From: Reticulitermes lucifugus
Lineage: Eukaryota > Arthropoda > Insecta > Blattodea > Rhinotermitidae
Direction of reading: 5' to 3'
Assembly (NCBI GenBank): GCA_026260175.1
Contig: JAKCWW010003693.1
Coordinates: forward strand, 1-26,449
DNA: 26,449 bases
Part shown: piece after piece, positions 1 through 9,351 of the stretch
How the letters are laid out: every line of letters starts with the position of its first letter
Numbering within the stretch: the first letter of the stretch is position 1
Made by a program: the position numbers and the translations under genes
The notes under the pieces: generated by a model
Told to the model about the DNA's origin: nothing
Database searches by the model: none
What the model saw: only the letters and a program-made list of their open reading frames with translations

Positions 1-1119
1 GGTGGCCATAGAGATGTAAAATTTACGTCATTGTCTGCAGTGTTACTGTAGCCACAATTGTTAAATCAGTGTCAAAATATTGTGATGGGCTTTTATGCGA
101 ATTTAATCAGATCGGCCGAAAGGGCGGCCGAAGTGGCTGGCCAAGAAATGTCGCCATAGCGGGAGATTAAGCGATGTTCAAACACATTTCTTAAGCTGTT
201 CTTCGACTGCCGAGCAGTTAGAGCTGTTACTCCATTTTGTTGGAACCAGAAGGTGGCAATGTCCATATCACGACGGCGTAACTGTGGAAACAAGAACTCA
301 TTCACCATATGCACATACCGGTCAGATGTCACAGTAACCGCATTGCCAGTTTCTTCCTCGGAAGAAAAGGACCAATGATACCGACCGCTGATATCCGCGA
401 CCGTACTGTTACTCTCTGACTGTGAAGTGGTTTCACATGCAATTCATTCGGATTAGCTGCACTCCAATACAGCATGTTTTTTTATTCACCCAACCAGGCA
501 GTTCAAAGTATGCTTCATCTGACATTATCAAGTGATGAATAAAATATGGATGTTCATTCGCTAAGGTAAAACAATTGCTCACAAAATGCACTTCTTGAAG
601 CAAAATCACGGTCTGACCGTTCTTGCACGCTGAGTAATTTGTAGCGGTGAAAATGTAAACCAGAATGAAATATCCGTCGAGGCGGTCTACTCGATATGTT
701 GAGGGCAACTGAATGTCTACGTGCTGATCGTTTGGGGCTACGACCGATAGCGGCTCGTTATCTTTCAGTGTTTTCTGGTGCCCGCACAGTTTTGACTGTG
801 CCTTCAGGTTTTTTATTTGTTGCAGAAGCTGTGGCTGGAAGCTTCTGTACCCATTTCTTGATGGTGTTGCGATCAGGAACCTTTCCGTGTCTCCCACTGT
901 CAAAATATCTTCAGAATATTTGTTGCGTTGGTATCACAGTCGTTATTTTTTAAAAACCTCTCTACGGCGAAAGCACTGTGTACAGCCGATCACTGATCCA
1001 TGTTTACTAAGTGTCGTCCTTAGCTAAAACGCTATAGCACAATTAGATTAATCCCTTCTCCGGGGCCGCCGGAGTATTACGTAAATCAAAATGATTAATG
1101 AACTCTGCCCCACCCTGTA
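1..1119 (-). mobile_element. Degenerate Tc1/mariner-superfamily DNA transposon, truncated by the window start
   Basis: The minus strand starts at about 1119 with a terminal-inverted-repeat-like sequence, TACAGGGTGGGGCAGAG, flanked by TA/T. It is followed by a short leader and a broken transposase. The opposite terminal repeat is not in the window, because the element runs off the left edge. A short 5' leader, a single intronless ORF and a TA-flanked end are usual for the IS630/Tc1/mariner superfamily. The copy is dead: it has stops, frameshifts and an internal deletion near 60-95. Confidence 0.8.
20..1001 (-). pseudogene. Broken Tc1/mariner-superfamily transposase
   Basis: The transposase cuts and pastes its own element in the nucleus using a DDE/D catalytic triad. 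The likely ATG is at 999-1001 (MDQ, followed immediately by a stop). An N-terminal helix-turn-helix type stretch is scattered across frames down to about 750. The motif MSDEAYF near 515-530 holds the first catalytic Asp. The motif WFQQNGVTALTAR near 210-250 corresponds to the family motif FQQDGA, so the second catalytic Asp is changed to Asn. RLISRYGDISWPA follows, but the expected third-Asp block (CDFFLWG-like) is missing through a deletion near 60-95. At least four frameshifts and several in-frame stops are needed to follow the protein, so it cannot be active. Family placement comes from motif recognition only; the exact subfamily is uncertain. Confidence 0.8.
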
Positions 1120-1487
1120 TTTTAGTGCTTGTTATAACTATACTTATTTATGAATTTCATTAAACTAAGGCTACATTGCTTGATAAAGAAATTATTGTAT
1201 TATTTTAGTGCATTGTTGTAATGAAGGATTTCTCATTAAATTAGGTCAAATTTATTTCAAAGAATTTTCTACCATCTGAAGCAAATGTCTTCCGCAACTA
1301 CATTATGCTAATTCACGAGTTATGAACCGTGGACCAAAAAGGATATCATACTTGCTGGTCGTCGACGAAAACGGATATGACGGAGGGTAGGGGGTTATCC
1401 GTGGACCAAAACTGATATGCTCGGATCGCTCTCTCTGGAGAACTCTCTTTGGAAGAGGCTATGGACCTCTCGCATGATAGACTACGT

Positions 1488-1514
1488 GATGTTGTTGATG
1501 ATGATGATGATGAT
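1488..1514. repeat. Short (GAT)n microsatellite
   Basis: About five clean GAT/ATG units are preceded by two GTT units. Too short to be informative beyond marking low-complexity sequence. Confidence 0.8.
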
Positions 1515-3008
1515 TATATATTGTGACGTTGAAAAGGGAAATAAACATATACTGAGCGAAGGACGAGTATTTCTTCCAGCATTGTATAAATATCCATGTC
1601 TATATTCTGGGCCCCAGAAACATATACGTAGTATCACAGAAATCGGTCTAAAATTTAGCATCGAATAATAGAATTTGTTTTGTGTAAAATGTATGTGCAC
1701 GTTCCACGTATCGAGCTTGAAGTTATTCTACCTGTTACTGTGAAAATGCCCACTAATTTAAATAAGATTACTACCTCGGGCGACGGCATCAGATACCGAT
1801 TCACAGTACAAAAGAAAAATAACACAAAATGTTCGGTCTGCTAAACAAGAGAGATCAATTTACTTGGTCTTGTGGCAAATACAAAAATTTACTAGCTTTG
1901 AAGAATTGTCACTTAGGCTAAACCAGCAAAAGAAAAAAAAATAATTTCAACATTTTAACGTCTCACAATGGCATTATTGTGTGGAGTGTGTGGCCAAGCA
2001 ACCAGCTGGCCTTTCTAACCAACACTCGTTAGCTGCGGTTATTCTATTGCAAAACACTAGCGTCACCTGCCCTTCAAATTATTCCACGAAGCTAGTTCAT
2101 GTCGACCACATGCTTCCGTTCCTAACATGGTGGTCCGCGCTCGCATTCGACATGTCCGTTATTCGAACCCCGAGGGCAGCGGTGGGTCTGCGTCTCTGTG
2201 TTAAGATATGGCGCATTCTGAAGTAGTTTTAAAGCATGACGTTATAGCGTGTAGTTTTTTTAGACAAATATCAACCATTTGAAAGAACCTGCCCCCTCCA
2301 CCTTGGTGGTGGTAAATGGATGTTAGAGAAATATGCTGATATGAATTGTATAAAACTGGGTCAGGGCCGTGTTCAGTGAAGACATTTTGAATCCCCAGGT
2401 TATTCTCTCATAAAATAAGTTATATTTGTAATTTTAGTCTGTATAAAAGGATATGAAAACTTCTTACCTCAGAGCAATAGAAAACTGTAGCCAAAATTGT
2501 GTCTTTTCGCCATTGGTTTCGTAAGTACAAGGGCCGACTATATTTGGTCTTCAGTTGAATAAAGAGAAGCTTCGTGTCGCTTCTTCTTGTCAATGTAATC
2601 TTGACCCCAAGTTTTCATGTACTGATTTTGAATTCCATCCTAAATTACAACGAAAATACGCAGCTGCTGTGGTCTTACCTGTCTCGGTGCCTCTGACTCT
2701 TTTCCATGCATTATTTCAGTCCTTCCACACGAAGTAGCACGAACATCCATATCCTTCAGATTCACTCTTCATTCTTTACTCGTGTCTGTAGAAAAGAGGT
2801 CAAGTTTTTTTCTCCCGTTTCTCGTCATGACAGACAGAAGCCATGAACGCGTCTTCGTTGGGATATTTCTCCTATCTTTTGTCAGCTCAAAAGAAAGAGC
2901 AAAAGGAGAAAGTTTGATATACGTCCAAACAATTTAGCATGCACCAGTATCCCTGATAAAACTTCTCAAAAGATTGATGCAGTATACGATATTAGGGGAA
3001 TGGGACTC

Positions 3009-3036
3009 TGTGTGTTTGTATTTGTGTGTGTGTTAT
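3009..3036. repeat. Imperfect (TG)n microsatellite
   Basis: Runs of TG are broken by TTTGTATT. Ordinary eukaryotic simple sequence. Confidence 0.8.
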
Positions 3037-3192
3037 TAAACTGCACTAATGTTCAACACTGCCACTTACGCGATGGTGCAGAAACATCATATAGGCCTAA
3101 GTAGGAAAATATGAAGTGTTTTTGTAGAAATTAAAGACATAAACATTTTGTTTTCTATTGTTATCTTATGCTCCCTTGAACTGTAAACGCCC

Positions 3193-3492
3193 TAACTCTC
3201 ATTGCGCAGTTGGTTGAGGCACTTCGCTACAAGCCGGAAGGTTGCGGGTTCGAATCCCGCTGGGGTTATTTGGATTTTTTATTGACTTAATACTTCCGGC
3301 CTCACTGTGGCCCTGGGGTCGACTCAGCCTCTCGCAGAAATGAGTACCAGGGTATCTCCTAGGGGTAAAGGCGGCCGGTGCCCACCTTCATGTGCCGATT
3401 GTCTAGTAATTCTGGGAGCCTCAACCTCCCTGAACCCTAAGGGCCTGTTCAGGCCTGTAAAGGGATAGCTTTACCTTACCTTAACTGTCATT
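3193..3492 (+). mobile_element. tRNA-derived SINE with TTACC tail (family 1)
   Basis: The 5' part has RNA polymerase III internal promoter elements. The A box is GCGCAGTTGGTTGAGGC near 3204-3220 and the B box is GGTTCGAATCC near 3246-3256. The body contains a GGGGTAAAGGCGGCCGG block near 3362-3378, also seen in other SINEs of this window. The 3' end is a CTTTACCTTACCTTA simple tail ending near 3483. An 11-bp near-duplication flanks it (TAACTCTCATT at 3193, TAACTGTCATT at 3482, one mismatch). This may be the target-site duplication, although the left copy lies where the tRNA acceptor stem would be. SINEs encode no protein and are copied by a partner LINE, which the simple tail suggests is of the microsatellite-tail type. 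Confidence 0.8.
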
Positions 3493-4545
3493 AAAATACG
3501 CGTTGTTTTATGCTTACCTCATTGTTACTGATTCTAATTTGTTGAATATATAAAATTCTCTTTACTTAGCTGATGTAAATGTATACAATAAACACAACCA
3601 CCATTTCAGTCGATACATGTATGTTTTCTTTACAACTTATAAGGTTCTATGTATTTCGCTTCTTTGCGGTCATCCCCAGACAAGTTCAATCACCAAATTA
3701 AAAAGTACACAAAACAGAAACTGTCACACTGCCTTGGGATCTGAGGTTTTTAATATAATCAGATATTATGATGTTAAATATATTTAAAATATTATTACAA
3801 TATGTGTTTAGAGCTCAGTATTGGTAAAATTTAATTTTGATTCTTGGAACATGTCTGAAGATAACAGGAAATTGTCGGAACATGCAGTAATTTCTTATAT
3901 TTTAGTGTCGTCTGAAAGAGCGGTTGTATTTATTGCATATATTTGCTACTAAAGCACAACGGGATGGTGTCACTTCTGAAGATTAGCCTGTATGAAGCTA
4001 ACAGCCTTTACAGATCTGTCGTTATGTACGTATGTTAGCAGTTACGATTGTAAGCACGACGTAACTGCAATCAACGTCAGTGGGAGATATGCTTGACTGT
4101 ATTTGTGTTTCGCCTTTGCGGAAAATTTCATACGTTACCTAAACAGCACCGCTGGGTGCATATTGTTATTCTATCAAGAGAACTTTTCAAGTTGCTGAGG
4201 TCAGGAATTTTTGACATCGTTTGTTTTTATAGGCAAAAAATGCTACGTGCGCACAGAAATTGTTGCTTTGAAGCTAAAAATTGCAAAACAATGTCGATAA
4301 CCGCAGAAATTTCCCGTTTGTTTTTCAACGAGCGTTTTATTAATTTTTAATAAACAGTATAGGCACGATTTTACATGGCCTAGTACAGCCTACACACATG
4401 ATTTTCATTCCATCATCATTACATCAAGAAACTTTCCAAACAAAGTTTTTAAGTACGCCTACAAATTATACTGATATTTTGTAATATGAACTGCCGTTCT
4501 TAAAGATGATCTGACTGTCATTTATAAATAGAATTTGTATTGGTT
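3493..4545. other. AT-rich non-coding stretch, nothing recognised
   Basis: The longest ORF is 85 codons (4093-4350, plus) and has no recognisable motif. No tRNA-like promoter boxes, tandem repeats or element ends were seen. Confidence 0.6.
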
Positions 4546-4809
4546 GGATGCCGATCCCGGTGGCCGTGCCGTCTAAGGCGTAGTTCTGCAGCCTCTTGAT
4601 TGTTGGGATCTCGTGTTCGAATCCTGCTGAGGGCATGGATGTTTTCTATTGTTTTTATTGTGTCTTGTGTAGGTAGCGGCCTCCGGAACGGGCTGGTCAC
4701 TCGTTCAGAGGAGTCCTATCGGGAGTGTGTGTCTAATTGTGTGTGATCTACAAACCTGCACAATGAGGCGGCCTAAACCCTAGTTGGGCTGTTGCGCCAC
4801 AGAAAAATA
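4546..4809 (+). mobile_element. tRNA-Leu/Ser-headed SINE (family 2), subfamily b
   Basis: It starts with GCCGATCCCGGTGGCC. The A-box region CGTCTAAGGCG and the B box GTTCGAATCCTGC have the layout of a leucine or serine tRNA. The body runs through GAGGAGTCCTATCG and the element ends GGCTGTTGCGCCACAGAAAAATAA. It shares GTAGGTAGCGGCCTC and GTCTAATTGTGTGTGATCTA with the copy at 24602. The copies at 7601, 8054 and 15914 instead read GTAGAGGYCTCTGCG, so two subfamilies can be told apart. No clear target-site duplication was found. Confidence 0.85.
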
Positions 4810-6799
4810 AGTTAGATAAGTAGGGATCAAAACCAAATCAGAATTTAGTGTTTATGTCCAAAAACAGATTTAATCGTGATTCGTTTAGGAGTGTCAGAAA
4901 TACACACGTGCTGACTATAGGTGTTAGAGTATGGTACGCAAAGTGGCTTGTATTAACTTAATTATTGTTACAGCACTGTGCAATAATGAGGTACCCATTC
5001 CATTTGCCTTCAAGTGGTAGCAGCTGGTACAAGCAATCGGCCTCCCACGCAGTCGGTAAACCAGTGTGTTGTCAATTGAAACACCGATTTTAGGCTTTCA
5101 CAGTGGCCGTGTGCTAACGCATATTTTTATGTTTGTAATGGTGCCGTAAGAAGTTGCCACAGTTTTGGAGGGTTTTCTCTTGTATCCTTCGCCCGCCTTC
5201 TGAGTGATCACTGTCCTATAACCCTGCCTGTCTAATCTGACCATATTCACATCCCAGTCACTTCCATCCTGAAAACTGAAGCAGCAAACAGCCCACTTGC
5301 ACACTTCACCATCTCCAAGAGACAGGATCAACGTCACGTAAATGAATTAGTAAGTCAGTTAATCAGCTTGGCGCTTAGTCAACCATTATTTGTCCAAGCT
5401 CGAAGTTGTCAAGCTCTCGTTGTGAAGTAGAAGTACAGCAAATGCACACAGTAGGTGACACAGCTACAAAACCATTTGTTGTGAACCAGTGGCAGTAAAA
5501 TATAATTACTGCCAATGTAATTATTTTCGGTACTTTTTAACGTCAAACGTCATTTGTTTTGACAGTTAACACTGTGAATTTACGTTAATGTATTCGGAAT
5601 TCAATTCGCTTTGACACCGCTATCCACTCGCTAAATTGCATGAACATGCAAATTGTTTGTAAAAGTTTCCACCAAATTATTCATAATAAAATTGTGCATT
5701 TACTGGACTTGCTGGGTGGTTGGGGTTAGGATGGGGGGTGGTTACTGAATGGGTTTGTTCTGTAAGCATGTCCTTCTTACGGCCAGTTTAAATGTATTTG
5801 TTTGCCAGTCCACACGTACGTCTGCATTGCCATGCCATTCTTCTCTTTAAACTTTTTATCAGGTTTGATTACATTTGAGACAAGCAACAGCTGTAAAAAT
5901 ACGTTCATCAGATCTTAATTCTGGCAGTTGTTGCCAGTTGCAAAAGGCACTTTACTTAAAAATGTAAATTCAATTCTCTGTGTATCTCAAAAACCAATTA
6001 ATCCTGTATCACATTCTGATAAAGTCCAGTGAAGCATGCGTGCTCTTCCTGTGGCACACATACCGATGTAGACAGTCGGCTTCAGAATCTAACCGCCATT
6101 TGAGTATATTTATAGTTGGCAGAAGTTGGTTTACGTAGTAGGATAATATTAAAATGCACTTTTACAGGACCTGATGGGAGGGTGTGGGCGGGATTTATGT
6201 GGCTCGAAAATGAACCAGTGAGGGGCTGTTTTAAATACGATAATGAAATTTAGGATTCCGTTACATACGAATAATTTATTGACATGCTAAGAGAAACAGT
6301 TAGCTTCTCAGAGAAGACTCTACTCTAATAATGTAATTAGTTAATTAGTCAGCTACTTATTTAAGCACACGTTAGCGTTCCTCTAAGTGTAAATCTCCTA
6401 GGGTGTATTCCATTAAATTTGAACTGCAGAATTAACAAATCAATGCACTGGATTCCAGTTATATCGTAACCTTCTCCGGAAAGCGAACTAGAATTATTGT
6501 AGTTTTATCATTTGAACTACGTAAATACCGGAACACATGTTCAAATAGACCATGCTCACCTCCTTCTATGTTCTTATCTACTCATCATATTCGCCGTCTA
6601 TAGTCTACGCAGTAGAAACAGCGTCCTTGTATATCCAAGTAATCAGTGAACCAAACATAACAGCATAAGCTGTATATTTATTTGTTTATAATTAAATCCT
6701 GACGGACTGAGAAACCCGATTTTATAAGATAGGTACATAATTAATGACAATTATGTGAGAGGGAAATATACAAAAATGCAAGGATTAAAACTTAGGCCT
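4810..6799. other. AT-rich non-coding stretch, nothing recognised
   Basis: The longest ORF is 79 codons (5098-5337, minus), without a recognisable family. A G-rich patch lies at about 5709-5742 and a TAGGCCTA octamer at 6793-6800. I see no tRNA-like boxes, terminal repeats or transposase motifs. Confidence 0.6.
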
Positions 6800-7330
6800 A
6801 CATAGTGTAATTCTGCCTGTTTTCTATAGTTGTGAAACTTGGTCTCTCACATTGAGGGAGAAATATAGACTGAGATTGTTCGAGAATAGGGTGCTGAGGA
6901 AGACATTTGGCCCTACCTGAGAGGGACGACGTAGCAGGGGAATGGAGAAGACTACATGACGAGGAGCATTATATGCACTCCACGCCAAGTATTATTCTGG
7001 TGATCAAATCAAGAAAAATGATATGGGCGGGGCATGTGGAACGTTTGGGAGAGAGGTGCGGTGCGTTCAGTTTTTTTTTTGGGGGGGGAACCTGAGGGAA
7101 AGAGACCACTTGGAAGACTTAAGCCTGGATGGGAGGGTAATATTAAAATGGATCTTCAAGAAGTGGGATGGAGCATAGACTGGATTGATCTGGCTCAGGA
7201 TAGGGACAGATGGGCTTTTGTAAATGAGGTAATGAACCTTCGGGTTCTATGAAATGCTGCGAATTTCTTGACTAGCTGAGGACCTGCTAGCGTCTCAAGA
7301 AGGACTCTGCTCCATGGAGTTACTTACGTG
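6800..7330 (+). mobile_element. 5'-truncated non-LTR retrotransposon (LINE), 3' end copy 1
   Basis: Only the C-terminal tail of the reverse-transcriptase ORF and the first part of the 3' untranslated region are present, as expected from abortive reverse transcription. The region after the stop, GACTAGCTGAGGA near 7270-7282, matches GACTGGCTGAGGA in the copy at 11347-11690. The two copies therefore share their 3' UTR as well as the coding tail. The family is a common arthropod one, often annotated as endonuclease-reverse transcriptase. RTE-like placement is a guess. Confidence 0.8.
6810..7252 (+). pseudogene. C-terminal fragment of a LINE reverse-transcriptase ORF
   Basis: In the intact element this ORF copies element RNA into genomic DNA. 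Here only the tail downstream of the polymerase domain remains. Visible blocks are a diverged ETWSLTL-like segment near 6835, ERDDVAGEWRRLHDEE at 6919-6966, SRKMIWAGHVERLGE at 7009-7053, then after a frameshift PEGKRPLGR at 7092-7118, [10 protein letters not shown] at 7141-7170 and [21 protein letters not shown] ending at a TGA at 7250-7252. At 7071-7088 the sequence reads T10 then G8, where the family has an ordinary coding stretch. This could be a real slippage mutation or an assembly error. No catalytic YADD-type motif is present, so the fragment cannot be active. Confidence 0.8.
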
Positions 7331-7600
7331 ACAGGTTAGAGCAGATATTTTTACCCACGCAAAACAACAGTACATTTTCACCAAAAACAACAAGCTGCAA
7401 CCTCCAGTAGGATCTCTTAGTCTCTACAGGCACATAATTGGCTGGTACCTTAACACAAGGTACGACCACTCCTACACGTTTTCAATTCTCAGATCATACT
7501 CTCTCATCCTATGCTCCGTAACGTATGCTGTTTAAACAGTGCCGTTAAGTAATCCACAATCGACCTATGCTGTTGATAATTTGCCATTAATACATTAAAT

Positions 7601-7857
7601 AATGCCGCTCCCAGTGGCCGCGCGGTCTAAGACATGGGTCTACGGCCGCTCGCTTGCTGGGATTGCGGGTTCGAATCCCGCCGGGTGCATGGATATCTGT
7701 GTCTTGTGAGTGTTGTGTGTTATCAGGTAGAGGTCTCTGCGTCGGGCTGATCACTCGTCCAGAGGAGTCCTACCGAGTGTTGTGCCTGGGTGTGATCGTG
7801 AAACCTCGATAATGAAGAGGCCCTGGTCCACTAGGGGCTGTTGCGCCATGAAAAAAA
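7601..7857 (+). mobile_element. tRNA-headed SINE (family 2), subfamily a
   Basis: Begins CCGCTCCCAGTGGCCGCG, with B box GGTTCGAATCCCGCC at about 7669-7683. Ends GGGGCTGTTGCGCCATG followed by an A run. A 7-bp ATTAAAT occurs just before (7594-7600) and at the end (7857-7863) and may be the target-site duplication. It closely resembles the copy at 8054-8319, about 200 bp downstream. Confidence 0.85.
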
Positions 7858-8053
7858 TTAAATGTATAAAAACCCCAGATAATTTTTTTTTCTGGAGAAC
7901 TCTTCCATAGACACTCTCCAATCAAAATGTAATATACGTTCCTTTTTCTATGTGTATGTACCGTGCATGTTATCTTAAGTTTAAGTCAAAAACCAAGAAA
8001 TGCACAAGATTATTAGCAGATATAAGATGTATTTTCAACCCCTACATATGTTT

Positions 8054-8319
8054 TGACCGATCCCAGTGGCCGCGCGGTCTAAGGCGTGGGTCTGCGGCCG
8101 CTCGCTTGCTGGGATTGTGGGTTCGAATCCCACCGGAGGCATGGATGTCTGTCTCTTGTGAGTGTTGTGTGTTGTCAAGTAGAGGCCTCTGCGACGAGCT
8201 GGTCCCTCGTCCAGAGGAGTCCTACCGAACGTGGTGTGTCTAAAAAATGTGTGATCGTAAAGCCTCAAAAAATAAGGCGGCCTAGGACCCCAAGGGGCTG
8301 TCGAGCGATTGAAAAAAAA
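8054..8319 (+). mobile_element. tRNA-headed SINE (family 2, subfamily a) inserted in the PLE arm
   Basis: A nearly full copy, from GACCGATCCCAGTGGCCG to GGGGCTGTCGAGCGATTG plus an A run. It is flanked by an exact 10-bp target-site duplication, ACATATGTTT (8044-8053 and 8320-8329). Removing the insert restores the PLE arm, which matches the uninterrupted opposite arm at 9270-9290. This SINE is therefore younger than the PLE insertion. The B box is GGTTCGAATCCCACC at 8120-8134. Confidence 0.92.
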
Positions 8320-8326
8320 ACATATG

Positions 8327-8358
8327 TTTCGGCAAATTAATTGCCATCCTCAGGTGTA
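8327..8358 (-). ncRNA. Hammerhead-ribozyme-like core, left PLE arm (split by a SINE)
   Basis: Read on the minus strand: CTGAGGA (8353-8347, matching the invariant CUGANGA), a stem II GGCAA/TTGCC closing a short loop (8345-8331), then GAAA (8330-8327). The downstream CATATGTA, which would form the 2-bp helix III and cleavage site, is at 8050-8043 beyond the SINE, whose insertion duplicated ACATATGTTT. Helix I would pair 8354-8358 with 8038-8042 but has mismatches in this copy. Short helix III is known for PLE hammerheads. With the SINE inserted it is unlikely to cleave. Confidence 0.6.
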
Positions 8359-8868
8359 TTTATCAAAGGAGTACAAGGGCTGACTGCATCCAATTATACA
8401 ATATATGGTTTCACAGCAGAATTATTTACACATGTCACAATTTAAAATGTATAGATGCACAAGATAATAAAACTAAAAATTAAAAACAAAGAACAGTATT
8501 ACACTATGCCTTAATTAGTGATTATAAATAACCATGCCTTAAGATTTCAAAGTATAAAATATATACAAATAGTTTACATGAGTCGATATTAACATTAAAA
8601 GTGTATGATAGTTTTTATAAACTGGTTAGTGGCCAAGCATACAAGCGTGTGTTTGATCTGTTGTCGATCCCGTCCAAGAAGATATAATATAAATACATTT
8701 GGGAATATGTGATGAGTAATCTAATTAGCAGAACAGTATATTGTAGTAGTTGACGTCCCTGTAGCGTTGTGTATTACGTGTTCGGTGAGTTGCAGTGTAC
8801 TGGTGGGTTGTGGTGTTGTGATGCGATAGGGGGGGGGTGTAAAGAAAAACAGCGCATGCATATTGAGA

Positions 8869-9150
8869 TTAGATGAAGATGGAAGCTAATAGAGGATTTG
8901 TTTCACCTAAATTTTGTTCATGTATTAAAGATCCTTTTATTTGGTTTATTTGAATGTAGAAATTCTCAAGAGAATTCATACGCCAACCTTTATTGCATGG
9001 TTTTAAGAATTCCATGGTGGTGTGCAGGGGGCCGTATTCGTGTCTGTTGTTTAAGGTATATAAGGCATATGCAGATTTCGGATTATTGGTTTCAATACAC
9101 CTATGATATTCCAAAAATATTTTTTTTTATAACGGCCAGTCTGGCCAACA
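8869..9150 (-). pseudogene. GIY-YIG endonuclease relic of a Penelope-like element
   Basis: In PLEs the GIY-YIG domain at the C-terminus of the reverse-transcriptase protein nicks the target DNA. Reading the minus strand, MYVGQTGR (about 9150-9127) is the start of the domain, followed by a frameshifted segment where the R..EH motif is expected. Then come NPKSAYALYTLNNRHEYGP (about 9080-9025) and GWRMNSLENFYIQ (about 8984-8946). The Glu of SLE..YI corresponds to the conserved catalytic Glu. The frame closes at 8869-8871. A frameshift near 9090 and the lack of an upstream reverse-transcriptase domain make this a pseudogene. Zinc-finger-like Cys residues expected before YVGQTGR are not clear. Confidence 0.75.
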
Positions 9151-9246
9151 TACATTTTGTCAAATTGTGACATATATAAATATTTCTACTGTGAAACCAC
9201 ATATTGTATAATTTGGTGCGATCAGCCCTTGTAGTTCTTTGATAAA

Positions 9247-9292
9247 TACCTCCTAAGGATCGCAATTCTTATGCCGAAACATATGTAGTGGT
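9247..9292 (+). ncRNA. Hammerhead-ribozyme-like motif, right PLE arm
   Basis: Plus strand: a helix I strand ACCTC (9248-9252), CTAAGGA (9253-9259, one change from CUGANGA), a degraded stem II GCA/TGC, GAAA (9276-9279), then CATATGTA (9280-9287). There A9279 pairs with U9286 and C9280 with G9285 as a 2-bp helix III with an AUAU loop, and A9287 is the cleavage-site base. GTGGT (9288-9292) pairs back with ACCTC at four of five positions. The layout is a type I hammerhead with minimal helix III. The G-to-A change in the core probably inactivates it. It lies antisense to the PLE coding relic because this arm is inverted. Confidence 0.6.
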
Positions 9293-9351
9293 TGAAAATA
9301 CATCTTTTACCTGCTAATAATCTTGTGCATTTGTTGGTTTTTGACTTAAAC

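Larger units (their letters stand above)
1120..3192. other. AT-rich non-coding stretch, no recognisable gene
   Basis: Only ORFs of about 60-83 codons occur and none resembles a known protein. Two small features are visible. A 13-bp direct repeat CCGTGGACCAAAA occurs at 1327 and 1399. An octamer TAGGCCTA occurs at 3092-3099. No element ends were recognised. Confidence 0.6.
7979..9351 (-). mobile_element. Penelope-like element (PLE) remnant with inverted terminal arms
   Basis: Two long arms lie in opposite orientation. The left arm is 7979-8053 plus 8330 to about 8452, split by a SINE. The right arm is about 9148-9351. Reverse-complementing the right arm gives the left arm, starting GTTTAAGTCAAAAACCAA and continuing through GATTATTAGCAG, CATATGTTTCGGC, GTATTTATCAAAG and ATGTCACAATTT. 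Between them, on the minus strand, is a GIY-YIG endonuclease relic characteristic of PLEs, followed by about 400 bp of non-coding sequence. The reverse-transcriptase domain is absent. PLEs are known for variable pseudo-LTRs in direct or inverted orientation and for hammerhead motifs in them, and both arms carry such a core here. The identification rests on the endonuclease motif, the arms and the ribozyme core together. Confidence 0.75.

Noticed and set aside
2150-2180. B-box-like ATTCGAACCCCG
   Set aside because: No A box, no body shared with the other SINEs and no flanking duplication.
3196-3270. Possible tRNA gene (A and B boxes present)
   Set aside because: The acceptor and anticodon stems do not pair, and a SINE body and TTACC tail follow directly. 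It is a SINE head.
7950-8268. Overlapping ORFs of 77-97 codons on both strands
   Set aside because: They are translations of a SINE (and of other copies at 15952 and 24493). Such peptides recur wherever the SINE lies.
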